Assembly (NCBI GenBank): GCA_031292455.1
Contig: JARLHC010000159.1
Location: forward strand, 1 to 43,188
Reading direction: 5' to 3'
Source of the DNA: Ignavibacteriaceae bacterium
Lineage (GTDB): Bacteria > Bacteroidota > Ignavibacteria > Ignavibacteriales > Ignavibacteriaceae
DNA length: 43,188 nucleotides
How positions within the stretch are numbered: the stretch's first letter is position 1; each line of letters starts with the position of its first letter. The notes beneath the pieces are model-generated. The model had not been told where the DNA came from and did no database searches. It saw nothing but the letters and a program-made list of their open reading frames with translations. Shown here in pieces: positions 1 to 7,315 of this stretch. The position numbers and the translations under genes were made by a program.

Positions 1-52
1 GTTGTTATGAGGTTTAGTATGCTGTAAGTAATCTGTGATAGGTGCGTATATC

Positions 53-219
53 TGTGCTTTTCTTTACGAAAGAAAAGCACACAAAGAAACATGGCTTAAA
101 ATATTTTGCTATAAATTCAGCTACATTCCATTGCTCGGGAAGAACTCACTACGTTCGAACAGCTTCCCTCACTGCCATTCCATTCCGCTGAATTTATTTA
201 ACGCAAAATATTTAAGGCC
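53..219 (+). repeat. Composite hairpin repeat, copy 1
   Basis: Two structures in series. A perfect 13-bp hairpin (53-65 with 69-81, loop acg) is followed by a 127-bp imperfect inverted repeat at 93-219. The outer arms are 93-121 and 187-219, begin ggct and end ggcc, and have a small ttaac bulge on the 3' side. Inside is a smaller hairpin (gggaag at 137-142 with cttccc at 163-168) whose loop region reads aactcactacgttcgaacag. A second copy with the same length and layout but different stem sequence lies at 2961-3126. An open frame over 35-229 looks like a chance by-product of the repeat. No transposase is present. Confidence 0.7.
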
Positions 220-580
220 GGAAAACTAAAACCAAATATGAACATTACATTATGCTGAATTTTTTTAACGCGAATTATTTGAGGCCTGTTAAATACGAAC
301 CAAATATGAACCAAATAAGGACATTCTATTACGTACGCTGATTTTTTTAACGCAAAATATTTAAGGCCGATAAATATGAAACAAATAAGGGAAGCTCATT
401 AAGCAAATATTTTTAACGCATTATATTTTAGGCCGAGAAACTAAAACCATATAAGGACATTCCATTTCGCTGAATTTTTTTAACGCGAATTATTTGAGGC
501 CAGTTAAATACGAGCCAAATAAAAACCAAATAAGAGCCAAATGAAATCCCAATAGAAGCAAACTAAAATGTAAGGCCGGG
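187..580 (+). repeat. Degenerate tandem array of 3'-arm units (cluster 1)
   Basis: The 3' arm of the composite hairpin recurs as 32-34 bp units, each of the form gctga(a)-T run-aacgc-AT-rich-ggcc, at 187-219, 254-286, 337-368, 401-434 and 469-501, with a trace near 561-578. The units at 254-286 and 469-501 are identical over 33 bp. Spacers are 32-51 bp and contain variants of aactaaaaccaaataagga. Apart from repeats I see no gene in 1-644. Confidence 0.65.
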
Positions 581-610
581 AAATGAGGGGAGGAAATAGG
601 GAATGAAGAG

Positions 611-632
611 AGGCACTCCGTGGGGAGTGCCT
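611..632 (-). terminator. Hairpin downstream of the DUF6266-like gene
   Basis: A perfect 9-bp stem (611-619 with 624-632) with a four-base loop lies 12 bp beyond the stop of the minus-strand gene at 645. No T-tract follows on the minus strand, so it is a weak or Rho-assisted terminator, or only an RNA-stabilising hairpin. Confidence 0.5.
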
Positions 633-644
633 TAAGAAGGGAGA

Positions 645-1325
645 TCAGGATTGGACAGAGAGGGATGTGTGGACTGTTTGACCATTGTCGTCAAGGGTGA
701 CGAGACATGCGAATGCTTTTTTGGTCGTGTAGTATCCGTACTGTACAAGTCCGGTTCCTTCTAATTCAGCAGTGAGATCTATCGGGTTGATCAGATCGAG
801 ATTATGCTGAGGGGATTTGAATGAAAGGACAATTGTTGGAGGTAACCCATCCTGGTTGGGAGTTGAAAGAACAATTATACCGGCAGCCACAATATATTTC
901 TCAGTGCCGGTATCAATCCCAGCTTTAACTCCCAAAGCATCGGTAGTCATCTGAACACCCGTGGCAAGGGTGGTAACATGGGAATTGGTGAGACTAAAAC
1001 CGAACATTGGAGCTACTGCAGCACTGAGAATGTTAGCAGCAGAACCGATGATCTTATAATTAGCCTGGAAGATCTCATTAAAGCGCGACATCCTGCCGTC
1101 AGTAACCGGCCAGGCAGCTTTAAGCACAGCGAGAGAATTAACAGCCTTAGCTATTTTGCCGGTCATTGCGAACTTAGAACGGCGGGCAAGAACAACAGGA
1201 TCGAGGGTGGCTTTTAACTTTTCAACGCGCATTGCGATGTAGTTACTGCCAGCCCTTTTTTTGAAGACAACATGTCCTACGGCTCCGTTGACGTCGCCGA
1301 AGACCTGCTTCGTTAGGTGTCCCAT
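645..1325 (-). CDS. Hypothetical protein, DUF6266-like
   Basis: 226 residues with no signal peptide or clear membrane segment. The N-terminus has the pattern MGxxxKxxxGdvnGxVGxVVxKxxxGxNYI followed by RRSKFAM near residues 48-54. This resembles the start of the DUF6266 family found mostly in Bacteroidetes; the resemblance is recalled by eye and not searched. The C-terminal part looks beta-rich. The start is supported by an AAGGAG about 9 nt upstream of the ATG. It is transcribed divergently from the small gene at 1562, with a 154-bp inverted repeat between them. Function is unknown. Confidence 0.6.
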   Translation of the reverse strand: MGHLTKQVFGDVNGAVGHVVFKKRAGSNYIAMRVEKLKATLDPVVLARRSKFAMTGKIAKAVNSLAVLKAAWPVTDGRMSRFNEIFQANYKIIGSAANILSAAVAPMFGFSLTNSHVTTLATGVQMTTDALGVKAGIDTGTEKYIVAAGIIVLSTPNQDGLPPTIVLSFKSPQHNLDLINPIDLTAELEGTGLVQYGYYTTKKAFACLVTLDDNGQTVHTSLSVQS

Positions 1326-1382
1326 AAGAATTACTCCTTATAAAATTATTGAATAATGTTTAGCCGAGGAAGTGAAGATCCT

Positions 1383-1536
1383 CCCTCTACTATATACCTG
1401 CAATTCTGTTATTTTTTGCCATTCCGTGAAAAAATGGCAAAAAAGGTTCTGAAAGTGGTGCAGGGAAAGGGACTTTTTCTTCAAAAAAAATAAAAATGGC
1501 AAAAAACAGGATTTCTGCAGGTATATAGTAGAGGGG
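1383..1536. repeat. 154-bp inverted repeat between divergent genes
   Basis: Arms of about 42 bp (1383-1424 and 1494-1536) are near-perfect inverted copies with a few indels. The outer 18-19 bp (ctctactatatacctgca and its complement) are exact. A third partial copy of the inner end starts near 1432 (aaaatggcaaaaaaggttctg). There is no obvious target-site duplication and no ORF. In both arms, read outwards, TGGCAA is followed 19 nt later by TATATA, so each arm could be a promoter for the gene it faces. It could equally be a MITE-like element or a dyad operator. Confidence 0.7.
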
Positions 1537-1561
1537 TACTTTTTTTTTTGAAGGAGTGTTT

Positions 1562-1780
1562 ATGAAAAACATAATTGAGAGTATTGGCTATTTCATAGAG
1601 GGGGCGGCAAGGATATTCGACTTTGCAGGGGTAATGAGTGAAGATAATCTTCATGAAACGCATGACGGCACAGCGATAAACAAGGACTGGAAAGCCGTGA
1701 GATCGGATTTCAGAATCTCTAAAAATAATATGAGCGAGGGAATTAATGACTTCAAAAAGAAAACGAACAAGAAGAATTAA
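1562..1780 (+). CDS. Small hypothetical protein
   Basis: 72 residues, hydrophilic and highly charged at the C-terminus (ends DFKKKTNKKN). I do not recognise the family. The ATG at 1562 is preferred over the in-frame GTG at 1556 because AAGGAG (1551-1556) is correctly spaced before it. The gene follows the right arm of the inverted repeat and overlaps the next gene by 35 nt, so the two are probably co-transcribed and translationally linked. Confidence 0.55.
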   Translation: MKNIIESIGYFIEGAARIFDFAGVMSEDNLHETHDGTAINKDWKAVRSDFRISKNNMSEGINDFKKKTNKKN

Positions 1781-2147
1781 ACCTGAAGAGGACTTTCCGA
1801 GTCCAGGCATGCTAAAGGATTATGAGAAAGTAATTCCCGGTCTTGCACAGAATATCATCAATTACACAGAGAGGCAGACTGTGCACAGGATTGAAATGGA
1901 AAGGAAGCTGATAACCTCAAACATCAGGAAATCATACCTGGGTTTGATATTCGGGTTCCTGATCGGAGTAACGGGAATAGGAGGGGGCATGTACCTGACA
2001 ACGATCGGGTTTAACATAATAGGGATTATGTTTTCGTCGGGGACATTGGTTTCGTTAGTGATGAGTTTTATTTACGGAAGCCAGTCGAAAAAGTGTAAAG
2101 GAATGATTTCGCCCCTGAACACAGATAAGAATGTAAAGGGCGATTAA
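1746..2147 (+). CDS. DUF2335 family two-TM membrane protein
   Basis: 133 residues. The N-terminal part has the DUF2335 signature: PSPGMLKDYEK at 19-29, a following PGLAQ, then a polar helix containing TERQTVHRIEMERK (41-54). Two hydrophobic helices follow at about 63-83 and 86-109, with a short charged tail. The family is a predicted membrane protein of unknown function that is common on mobile elements. The gene overlaps its upstream neighbour by 35 nt and lies 131 bp before the sigma-like gene. Confidence 0.75.
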   Translation: MTSKRKRTRRIKPEEDFPSPGMLKDYEKVIPGLAQNIINYTERQTVHRIEMERKLITSNIRKSYLGLIFGFLIGVTGIGGGMYLTTIGFNIIGIMFSSGTLVSLVMSFIYGSQSKKCKGMISPLNTDKNVKGD

Positions 2148-2220
2148 TTGTCTTTTTAAATTAATAATACAAGTTAATATTTAGAATGGTTATGCAAATA
2201 ATTTATAATAATAAGGAGGC

Positions 2221-2256
2221 ATGAAGAACAGACTGGTTACCGATTTAATTTATTAA
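2221..2256 (+). CDS. Possible 11-residue leader ORF
   Basis: The mini-ORF MKNRLVTDLIY is preceded by AAGGAGG (2213-2219), one of the strongest ribosome-binding sites in the window, and ends 22 nt before the sigma-like gene. It could be a leader peptide or a translation-coupling ORF. It could also be a chance ORF, since 12 codons carry no coding evidence. Confidence 0.25.
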   Translation: MKNRLVTDLIY

Positions 2257-2278
2257 AAATTAATTAGGAGAAACCTTG

Positions 2279-2935
2279 ATGTATTCTGCTGGTTTGAACC
2301 AGGGCAGAGAATATTTTATAAATATCCTTTCACAGAAAGAGCACACAAACAAATGGGTAAGTTTTGCAACAAGCAAAATAAGGATTCATAGAAACAGGGA
2401 TCATGCGTTATACAAGCAGGCGGAAGACTATGTACAGGATGCAATATTAAAGATATTATCGCTTAAAAATATTCCTGAAAGGGATCCGGAGGAGATCGAT
2501 AAGTATGTCTGCGGTTTTATACGCAAGGAAATAAGTTATGTTTTAAGGAATGCCCGGGCAATAGTTCCAATATCAAAATGGGATGATGAGGATGAGATGA
2601 ATGATGATGACCTAATTGAGAATAATCTTATCCCCAATAATATGGTTGAAGAGTTTGATGATCCATTTAAGGTTACGGCAGAGACAATCGGTACGGATGA
2701 AAAAATAAGAATATGCTATGAGCTGCTGGAGAAGAAACCATCGGAATGGCTGATTGTTTTTGATGAGAGGGCGAAGGGGCATCCGAACAGAGATATTGCA
2801 AAATATCTGAGTGTGGATGTTGAGGAGGTAGAGAAGAAATGGAAAAGGATTGTGCGTTATCTAAGGAAAAATATTTCAACCAGGGGAAATATATATTTTA
2901 TAAGCGAGGAGAGGTTTATGAGGAAAATGGCTTAA
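2279..2935 (+). CDS. RNA polymerase sigma-70-like (ECF-type) factor
   Basis: 218 residues. A region-2-like helical segment (about 45-95, with YKQAEDYVQDAILKILS and FIRKEISYVLRNAR) is followed by an acidic linker (about 101-130). The C-terminal region-4-like helix-turn-helix (about 145-198) includes HPNRDIAKYLSVDVEEVEKKWK. This layout fits a small alternative sigma factor, but sequence match to classical ECF groups is weak. The ATG at 2279 is used because AGGAG (2266-2270) is 8 nt away; TTG at 2276 is the alternative. The last two codons and stop lie in a fragment of the dispersed repeat (2927-2951). No anti-sigma gene is visible unless the DUF2335 membrane protein plays that part, which is only a guess. 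Confidence 0.65.
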   Translation: MYSAGLNQGREYFINILSQKEHTNKWVSFATSKIRIHRNRDHALYKQAEDYVQDAILKILSLKNIPERDPEEIDKYVCGFIRKEISYVLRNARAIVPISKWDDEDEMNDDDLIENNLIPNNMVEEFDDPFKVTAETIGTDEKIRICYELLEKKPSEWLIVFDERAKGHPNRDIAKYLSVDVEEVEKKWKRIVRYLRKNISTRGNIYFISEERFMRKMA

Positions 2936-3126
2936 AATATTTTACTATAAAAATCTCTCTGTTCTTTTCTTGACACAAGAAAAGAACGAAAAGAAATATG
3001 GCTGCAATTAAAATACTATAAATTTACTTCCTCTCCGCTGTGGTAAATGAACTCGCTTCGCTCGGACAGCATTTCCCACAGCCGCTCCGCTCCAGTAAAT
3101 TTATTTAACGTATTTTAATTAAGGCC
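2927..3126 (+). repeat. Composite hairpin repeat, copy 2, with partial 5' arm
   Basis: 2927-2951 repeats the 5' arm of copy 1 (compare 91-115). A perfect 12-bp hairpin (2961-2972 with 2976-2987) follows, then a 127-bp inverted repeat (3000-3126). Its arms start ggct and end ggcc as in copy 1, but the stem sequence differs on both sides so that pairing is kept. The inner hairpin pairs ctgtgg with ccacag and encloses aactcgcttcgctcggacag, matching the loop of copy 1 at most positions. Confidence 0.7.
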
Positions 3127-3347
3127 GGGGAACTAAAACCAAATAAGGACATTATATTACGCTGATTTTTTTTAACGTAAAACATTTGAGGCCGTTTAAT
3201 ACGAACCAAATAAAAACAGAATAAGAACAAAATAAGGACAATCTATTACACTGATTTTTTTAACGCATTTTATTTTAGGCCGGGGAACTAAAACCAAATA
3301 AGGACATTCTGTTACGCTGATTTTTTTAACGCATTTTATTTTAGGCC
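3095..3347 (+). repeat. Degenerate tandem array of 3'-arm units (cluster 2)
   Basis: The 32-33 bp units at 3095-3126, 3161-3193, 3250-3281 and 3316-3347 share the T run-aacg-ggcc pattern of cluster 1 and the same spacer words (aactaaaaccaaataaggac). The last two units and the spacer between them form a near-exact 66-bp direct repeat. The array is in the same orientation as cluster 1 and ends about 40 bp from the stop of the next minus-strand gene. Confidence 0.65.
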
Positions 3348-3386
3348 GGGAAATAAGAGTCAAATAAGGAGAAGATAAGGAAAGGA

Positions 3387-3818
3387 TTAGTCGGAGGGGA
3401 GGCGTTTTTGCATGTTGAAGTATTTTTTGGACCATTCGAGGTCGGAGAGGATCTGGGTAAGGTTGTGCATGGATTCCTGGGACATGTCAAAGTATGTTTT
3501 ATCAAAATAGAGTTTTATCTGTTCGTCAGCGCCGGCAACAATGTCTTTCATCTGTTCGACAACTTTCTGCATGTTATGAGTAAAATCTTTTTTAATATGG
3601 TCGAGATTTTTTACTTCGGGATTGGCTGCCCCGGTTCTTAATACACGCAAGAGTCCCTGCACATATTTGGCAGTGAATAAGAGGTCATCAAATATTTTAT
3701 CTTTACCGGCTTCAATAGTTTGAATGTACAGAGTTTTAAGGTCAGCTTTTTTGTTAAGCTGATGCTGAGAAAAATCATCTATCTGATCAACTATCCTTGC
3801 CGGTATTTTTGATTCCAT
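3387..3818 (-). CDS. Hypothetical helical protein
   Basis: 143 residues, predicted mostly alpha-helical, soluble, no signal peptide, and no motif I recognise. Its ATG overlaps the stop of the upstream O-methyltransferase gene (TAATG arrangement), so the two are translationally coupled and probably act in a related process. It lies right next to the repeat array at 3095-3347. Confidence 0.6.
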   Translation of the reverse strand: MESKIPARIVDQIDDFSQHQLNKKADLKTLYIQTIEAGKDKIFDDLLFTAKYVQGLLRVLRTGAANPEVKNLDHIKKDFTHNMQKVVEQMKDIVAGADEQIKLYFDKTYFDMSQESMHNLTQILSDLEWSKKYFNMQKRLPSD

Positions 3819-4459
3819 TATATTTTTATTCCGATACCCAGTCCGTCGCCTACAGGAATTATTACGGGTTTTAACCTGGGGTGCACCATAAATTCTTTGT
3901 TAAAATTCCTTACATACTCCGTTGAGGTTTTATATTCGGGGGGGACCTTTTCGGCTGCCGCATGTCCATGCCAAAGGAGATTATCGACCACTATCATCCC
4001 ACCTTTTTTAAGAAGAGCGACTGATAATTTAAAGAGTTTGGAGTATTCATTTTTATCGGCATCAAGGAAAATGAAATCATATTTTCTATCAAAGGTTGGC
4101 ATGAGGTCGAAGGCATCACCGAGAAGTATTTTAATTTTGTCATCATATCCCGATTTCTTTACATATACTTTTGCCAATGAAATATTGTCGGTACTTTTTT
4201 CAATTGTGTGGACAATCCCCTTTTTCCTTAAGTTCCGGGCAATCCTGATAGAGGAATAGGCAATGGCAGTGCCAATTTCGAGAACTCTTCTGGGGTTTGC
4301 ATTTTTAATGAGGATTTCCAGGAGTGCAGCAGACTGCCAATCGAGTATGGGGATTTTATGCTCCGATGCATATTTTTCCATTTCGAGTATTAATGGGTCT
4401 TTGGAATCTTTGAACTGCCTGAGATATTCGTACTGAGCGGGGTATAATATTTTGTCCAT
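3818..4459 (-). CDS. Class I SAM-dependent O-methyltransferase (COMT-like)
   Basis: 213 residues, typical of the catechol/caffeoyl-CoA O-methyltransferase-like family. Visible features are the SAM-binding motif VLEIGTAIAYSS (about 59-70), the acidic motif FLDADKNEY with the DADK metal/substrate segment, and GGMIVVDNLLWHG. Catalysis would be methyl transfer from SAM to a hydroxyl group; the substrate cannot be read from sequence. It is the first gene of a two-gene unit with the unknown helical protein downstream. Confidence 0.85.
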   Translation of the reverse strand: MDKILYPAQYEYLRQFKDSKDPLILEMEKYASEHKIPILDWQSAALLEILIKNANPRRVLEIGTAIAYSSIRIARNLRKKGIVHTIEKSTDNISLAKVYVKKSGYDDKIKILLGDAFDLMPTFDRKYDFIFLDADKNEYSKLFKLSVALLKKGGMIVVDNLLWHGHAAAEKVPPEYKTSTEYVRNFNKEFMVHPRLKPVIIPVGDGLGIGIKI

Positions 4460-4555
4460 AATTGATAATATTTGTTTTTAAGTTTTAGTTATGCAATGTT
4501 TTATACTAATATATTAAAAAAAACAATATCACAATTTGATTTTACACAGACTCCT

Positions 4556-5464
4556 TTATTTAATTGACTTAAACATCCTGTTCCATTTTATGCTTTTAGT
4601 GAGTTCGCCAAAGTGGGCAATTGAGATAAAGGGGTCCCATGACCAGTAGATCATGACAGCTTTTCCGAGGATGTTATCGGCGGGAACGAAACCCCAATAC
4701 CTGCTATCCATACTATTCTCGCGGTTGTCCCCCAGCACAAAGTAATAATCTTTCCTGACTGTATAGTTTTTTGCAGGGGTACCCCCTATTGTAATTACAG
4801 AGCCCTCGGTGCTCACAGTCCTTTTTTCCAATTCGCGGTTTATCATCATGCCCCAGCAACCGATATTTGCTTTGTTAAGTTCAATAATATCGCCTCTTTT
4901 GGGGACCCTTACAGGGCCATAATTATCGATATTCCAGTTTTTCCCCAATCCGAATAATGCAGGATCCTTTTTCCCTTTTCCGATTATATCGGTATTAAAG
5001 GCAGTACCCGCGGGTTGAGGTAACGGAACTCCGTTTACATAGACCACCCTGTCCTTAATTTCGACAGTATCACCCGGCTGGCCAATAACTCTTTTTACAA
5101 AATTTACAGGACCGGGAGGATAGAATTCATTCAACTGACCGGGAAAATCAAATACTATGACGTCGTTACCTGCAGGTTTTTTAAATTCAGTAAGATTAAG
5201 GAAAGGAAGATTTATATCGGTGAACGGAATACTATGGGGAGTAGATATTGCGTAGGCAAATTTATTCAGCACGATATAATCCCCTATCAGCAAGGTGTTT
5301 TCCATTGAACCGGAAGGGATTTTGTAGAGATCGATGAAAAATCCTTTAATTATCATTGACAAGAAGAGCAAGATAAATAAAGATTTAAGGCATCCGCCGC
5401 GTTTAGGGGGCTTACGCGACTGAGAAGTATCTGCTGACCGCTCGTTATTTTTACGGGAGCTCAT
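4556..5464 (-). CDS. lepB: Signal peptidase I
   Basis: 302 residues. A basic N-terminus is followed by one membrane anchor (about 28-47) and then the S26 catalytic boxes. The nucleophile Ser53 lies in PSGSMENTLL and the general base Lys124 in NFVKRVIGQPGD. The C-terminal box GDNRENSMDSRYWGFVP is intact. The enzyme cleaves signal peptides from exported preproteins at the outer face of the cytoplasmic membrane. The gene starts 11 bp after lepA, a classic pairing that suggests one transcript. An insertion between the catalytic boxes makes it somewhat longer than minimal forms. Confidence 0.95.
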   Translation of the reverse strand: MSSRKNNERSADTSQSRKPPKRGGCLKSLFILLFLSMIIKGFFIDLYKIPSGSMENTLLIGDYIVLNKFAYAISTPHSIPFTDINLPFLNLTEFKKPAGNDVIVFDFPGQLNEFYPPGPVNFVKRVIGQPGDTVEIKDRVVYVNGVPLPQPAGTAFNTDIIGKGKKDPALFGLGKNWNIDNYGPVRVPKRGDIIELNKANIGCWGMMINRELEKRTVSTEGSVITIGGTPAKNYTVRKDYYFVLGDNRENSMDSRYWGFVPADNILGKAVMIYWSWDPFISIAHFGELTKSIKWNRMFKSIK

Positions 5465-5475
5465 TTAAGTCCGTT

Positions 5476-7269
5476 TTATTTATCAATTTGAAGAACAGCC
5501 AGGAAGGCCTCCTGCGGGATTTCCACATTGCCGACCTGTTTCATTCTTTTTTTACCTTCCTTTTGTTTCTCAAGAAGTTTCCTTTTACGGGAGATATCGC
5601 CGCCATAGCATTTGGCGAGGACGTTTTTCCTTAAAGCTTTAACAACAGCTTTTGAAATAACTTTAGTACCAATTGCCGCCTGAATATTTATTTCAAACAT
5701 CTGTCTTGGAATAAGCTCTTTGAGCTTGGAGGAAACTTTCTGTCCCCAAACATAAGAATTATCGCGATGAACTATCATAGAAAGAGCATCAACGGGTTCA
5801 TTATTTAATAAAATATCGAGTTTTACAAGATCGGATTCACGGTAGCCGATATATTCATAATCAAAAGAGGCATAGCCACGGGTAGTAGATTTAAGCTTAT
5901 CAAAGTAATCGAAGATTATTTCGGCAAGAGGGAACTCAAACTGAAGATCGGCTCTTGTGGGATCGATATAGGAAATATTCTTATAAGTGCCGCGCTTATC
6001 CATGCTAAGCTTCATTATATTGCCGACATATTCGCTTGGGCAGACGATCTGAGCTTTTACATAAGGTTCCTCAACGCTGTCGATATCACCGACAGAGGGC
6101 ATTTCAGCGGGGTTATCGACAATAATATCGACGCCATTTTTTTTATGGACATGATATTCCACGTTGGGGAGAGTTGTAATAATTGACTGGTTATATTCAC
6201 GGTACAAGCGTTCCTGGACTATTTCCATGTGGAGGAGACCAAGGAAGCCGCATCTGAAACCGAAGCCGAGAGCGGCGGAAGTTTCCGGCTGATATATAAG
6301 GGCAGAATCATTGAGGCGGAATTTCTCGAGGGCATCGCGCAGATCCTCGAACTTTTCGGCATCGGTAGGATAGAGTCCGCTATAGACCATCGGTTTTACG
6401 TCTTTATAACCGGGGAGAGGTTTATCAGCGGGATCCTTTTTATGAGTTACGGTATCGCCAACTTTTGCATCGTGGACATCCCTGACACCGGCAATGAGAT
6501 AGCCGACATTACCTGCTGCAAGTTCATCGCATTTAATTTTTTTAAGACCGAGTATTCCAATTTCTTCAGCTTCGAATTCTTTATCTATGGCAAAGAATCT
6601 TATTTTATCTTTTGTACGGAGAGTTCCATTAACAACACGGATGAATGCGACGGCACCGCGGAAAGCATCAAACTTAGAATCAAATATAAGGGCCTGGAGG
6701 GGAGCATCGGGATCGCCACCCGGGGGGCGGATTTTAGTTACCACAGCTTCGAGGATTTCCTCTATACCAATTTTTGTTTTAGCGCTGGCGAGAATTATAT
6801 CGCTATCCCTGCAGCCGATGAGATCGATTATCTGCCCTTTTACTTTATCGATTTCAGCACTGGGGAGATCGATCTTATTTAGGACGGGGATAATTTCGAG
6901 TCCTGCTTCGATAGCGAGGTAGAGATTGCTAATAGTCTGAGCTTCAACGCCCTGGGCGGCATCCACAACGAGGAGAGCGCCTTCGCAAGCAGCAAGGGAG
7001 CGGGAGACTTCGTAGGAGAAGTCGACATGTCCCGGTGTATCGATTAAATTAAGGATATAATTTAGATTGTCTTTAGCGGTGTATTTCATCTGGATGGCGT
7101 GGGACTTAATAGTAATGCCCCTTTCGCGTTCAAGGTCGAGGTCGTCGAGCAACTGAGCTTTTGCTTCCCTAAAACTTACAGTCGCGGTAGTTTCAAGCAG
7201 GCAATCTGCAATAGTTGATTTACCGTGATCAATATGTGCAATAATGCAAAAGTTCCTGATGTTAATCAT
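5476..7269 (-). CDS. lepA: Elongation factor 4 (LepA), back-translocating GTPase
   Basis: 597 residues, the usual full length. The GTPase motifs are complete: G1 AHIDHGKST (11-19), G3 DTPGH (77-81) with catalytic His81, and G4 NKID (131-134). The LepA-specific C-terminal domain ends in the basic stretch [20 protein letters not shown]. It acts on ribosomes and influences elongation and assembly. The gene lies between the Ppx/GppA gene (46 bp upstream) and lepB (11 bp downstream). Confidence 0.97.
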   Translation of the reverse strand: MINIRNFCIIAHIDHGKSTIADCLLETTATVSFREAKAQLLDDLDLERERGITIKSHAIQMKYTAKDNLNYILNLIDTPGHVDFSYEVSRSLAACEGALLVVDAAQGVEAQTISNLYLAIEAGLEIIPVLNKIDLPSAEIDKVKGQIIDLIGCRDSDIILASAKTKIGIEEILEAVVTKIRPPGGDPDAPLQALIFDSKFDAFRGAVAFIRVVNGTLRTKDKIRFFAIDKEFEAEEIGILGLKKIKCDELAAGNVGYLIAGVRDVHDAKVGDTVTHKKDPADKPLPGYKDVKPMVYSGLYPTDAEKFEDLRDALEKFRLNDSALIYQPETSAALGFGFRCGFLGLLHMEIVQERLYREYNQSIITTLPNVEYHVHKKNGVDIIVDNPAEMPSVGDIDSVEEPYVKAQIVCPSEYVGNIMKLSMDKRGTYKNISYIDPTRADLQFEFPLAEIIFDYFDKLKSTTRGYASFDYEYIGYRESDLVKLDILLNNEPVDALSMIVHRDNSYVWGQKVSSKLKELIPRQMFEINIQAAIGTKVISKAVVKALRKNVLAKCYGGDISRKRKLLEKQKEGKKRMKQVGNVEIPQEAFLAVLQIDK

Positions 7270-7315
7270 AAATTCCTATAAATGGATGTGCAAATATACG
7301 GATGGTGAGGAAATG

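Noticed and set aside
35-229. 64-codon plus-strand ORF
   Set aside because: It lies entirely over the composite hairpin repeat; the peptide is a by-product of a structured DNA repeat with no protein-like conservation visible.
1383-1536. Sigma-54 promoters in the inverted repeat
   Set aside because: TGGC and GC elements are present but the GG-to-GC distance is 17 nt instead of 10.
1390-1810. Minus-strand ORFs over the inverted repeat and small gene
   Set aside because: They are antisense to supported genes, cross the inverted repeat and lack ribosome-binding sites.
187-3347. CRISPR array
   Set aside because: The repeats are degenerate, unevenly spaced and have repeated spacer words; there are no cas genes, so they do not form a CRISPR array.
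6229-6922. Long plus-strand ORFs of 217 and 111 codons
   Set aside because: They are antisense to lepA, which is unmistakable in the minus frame.
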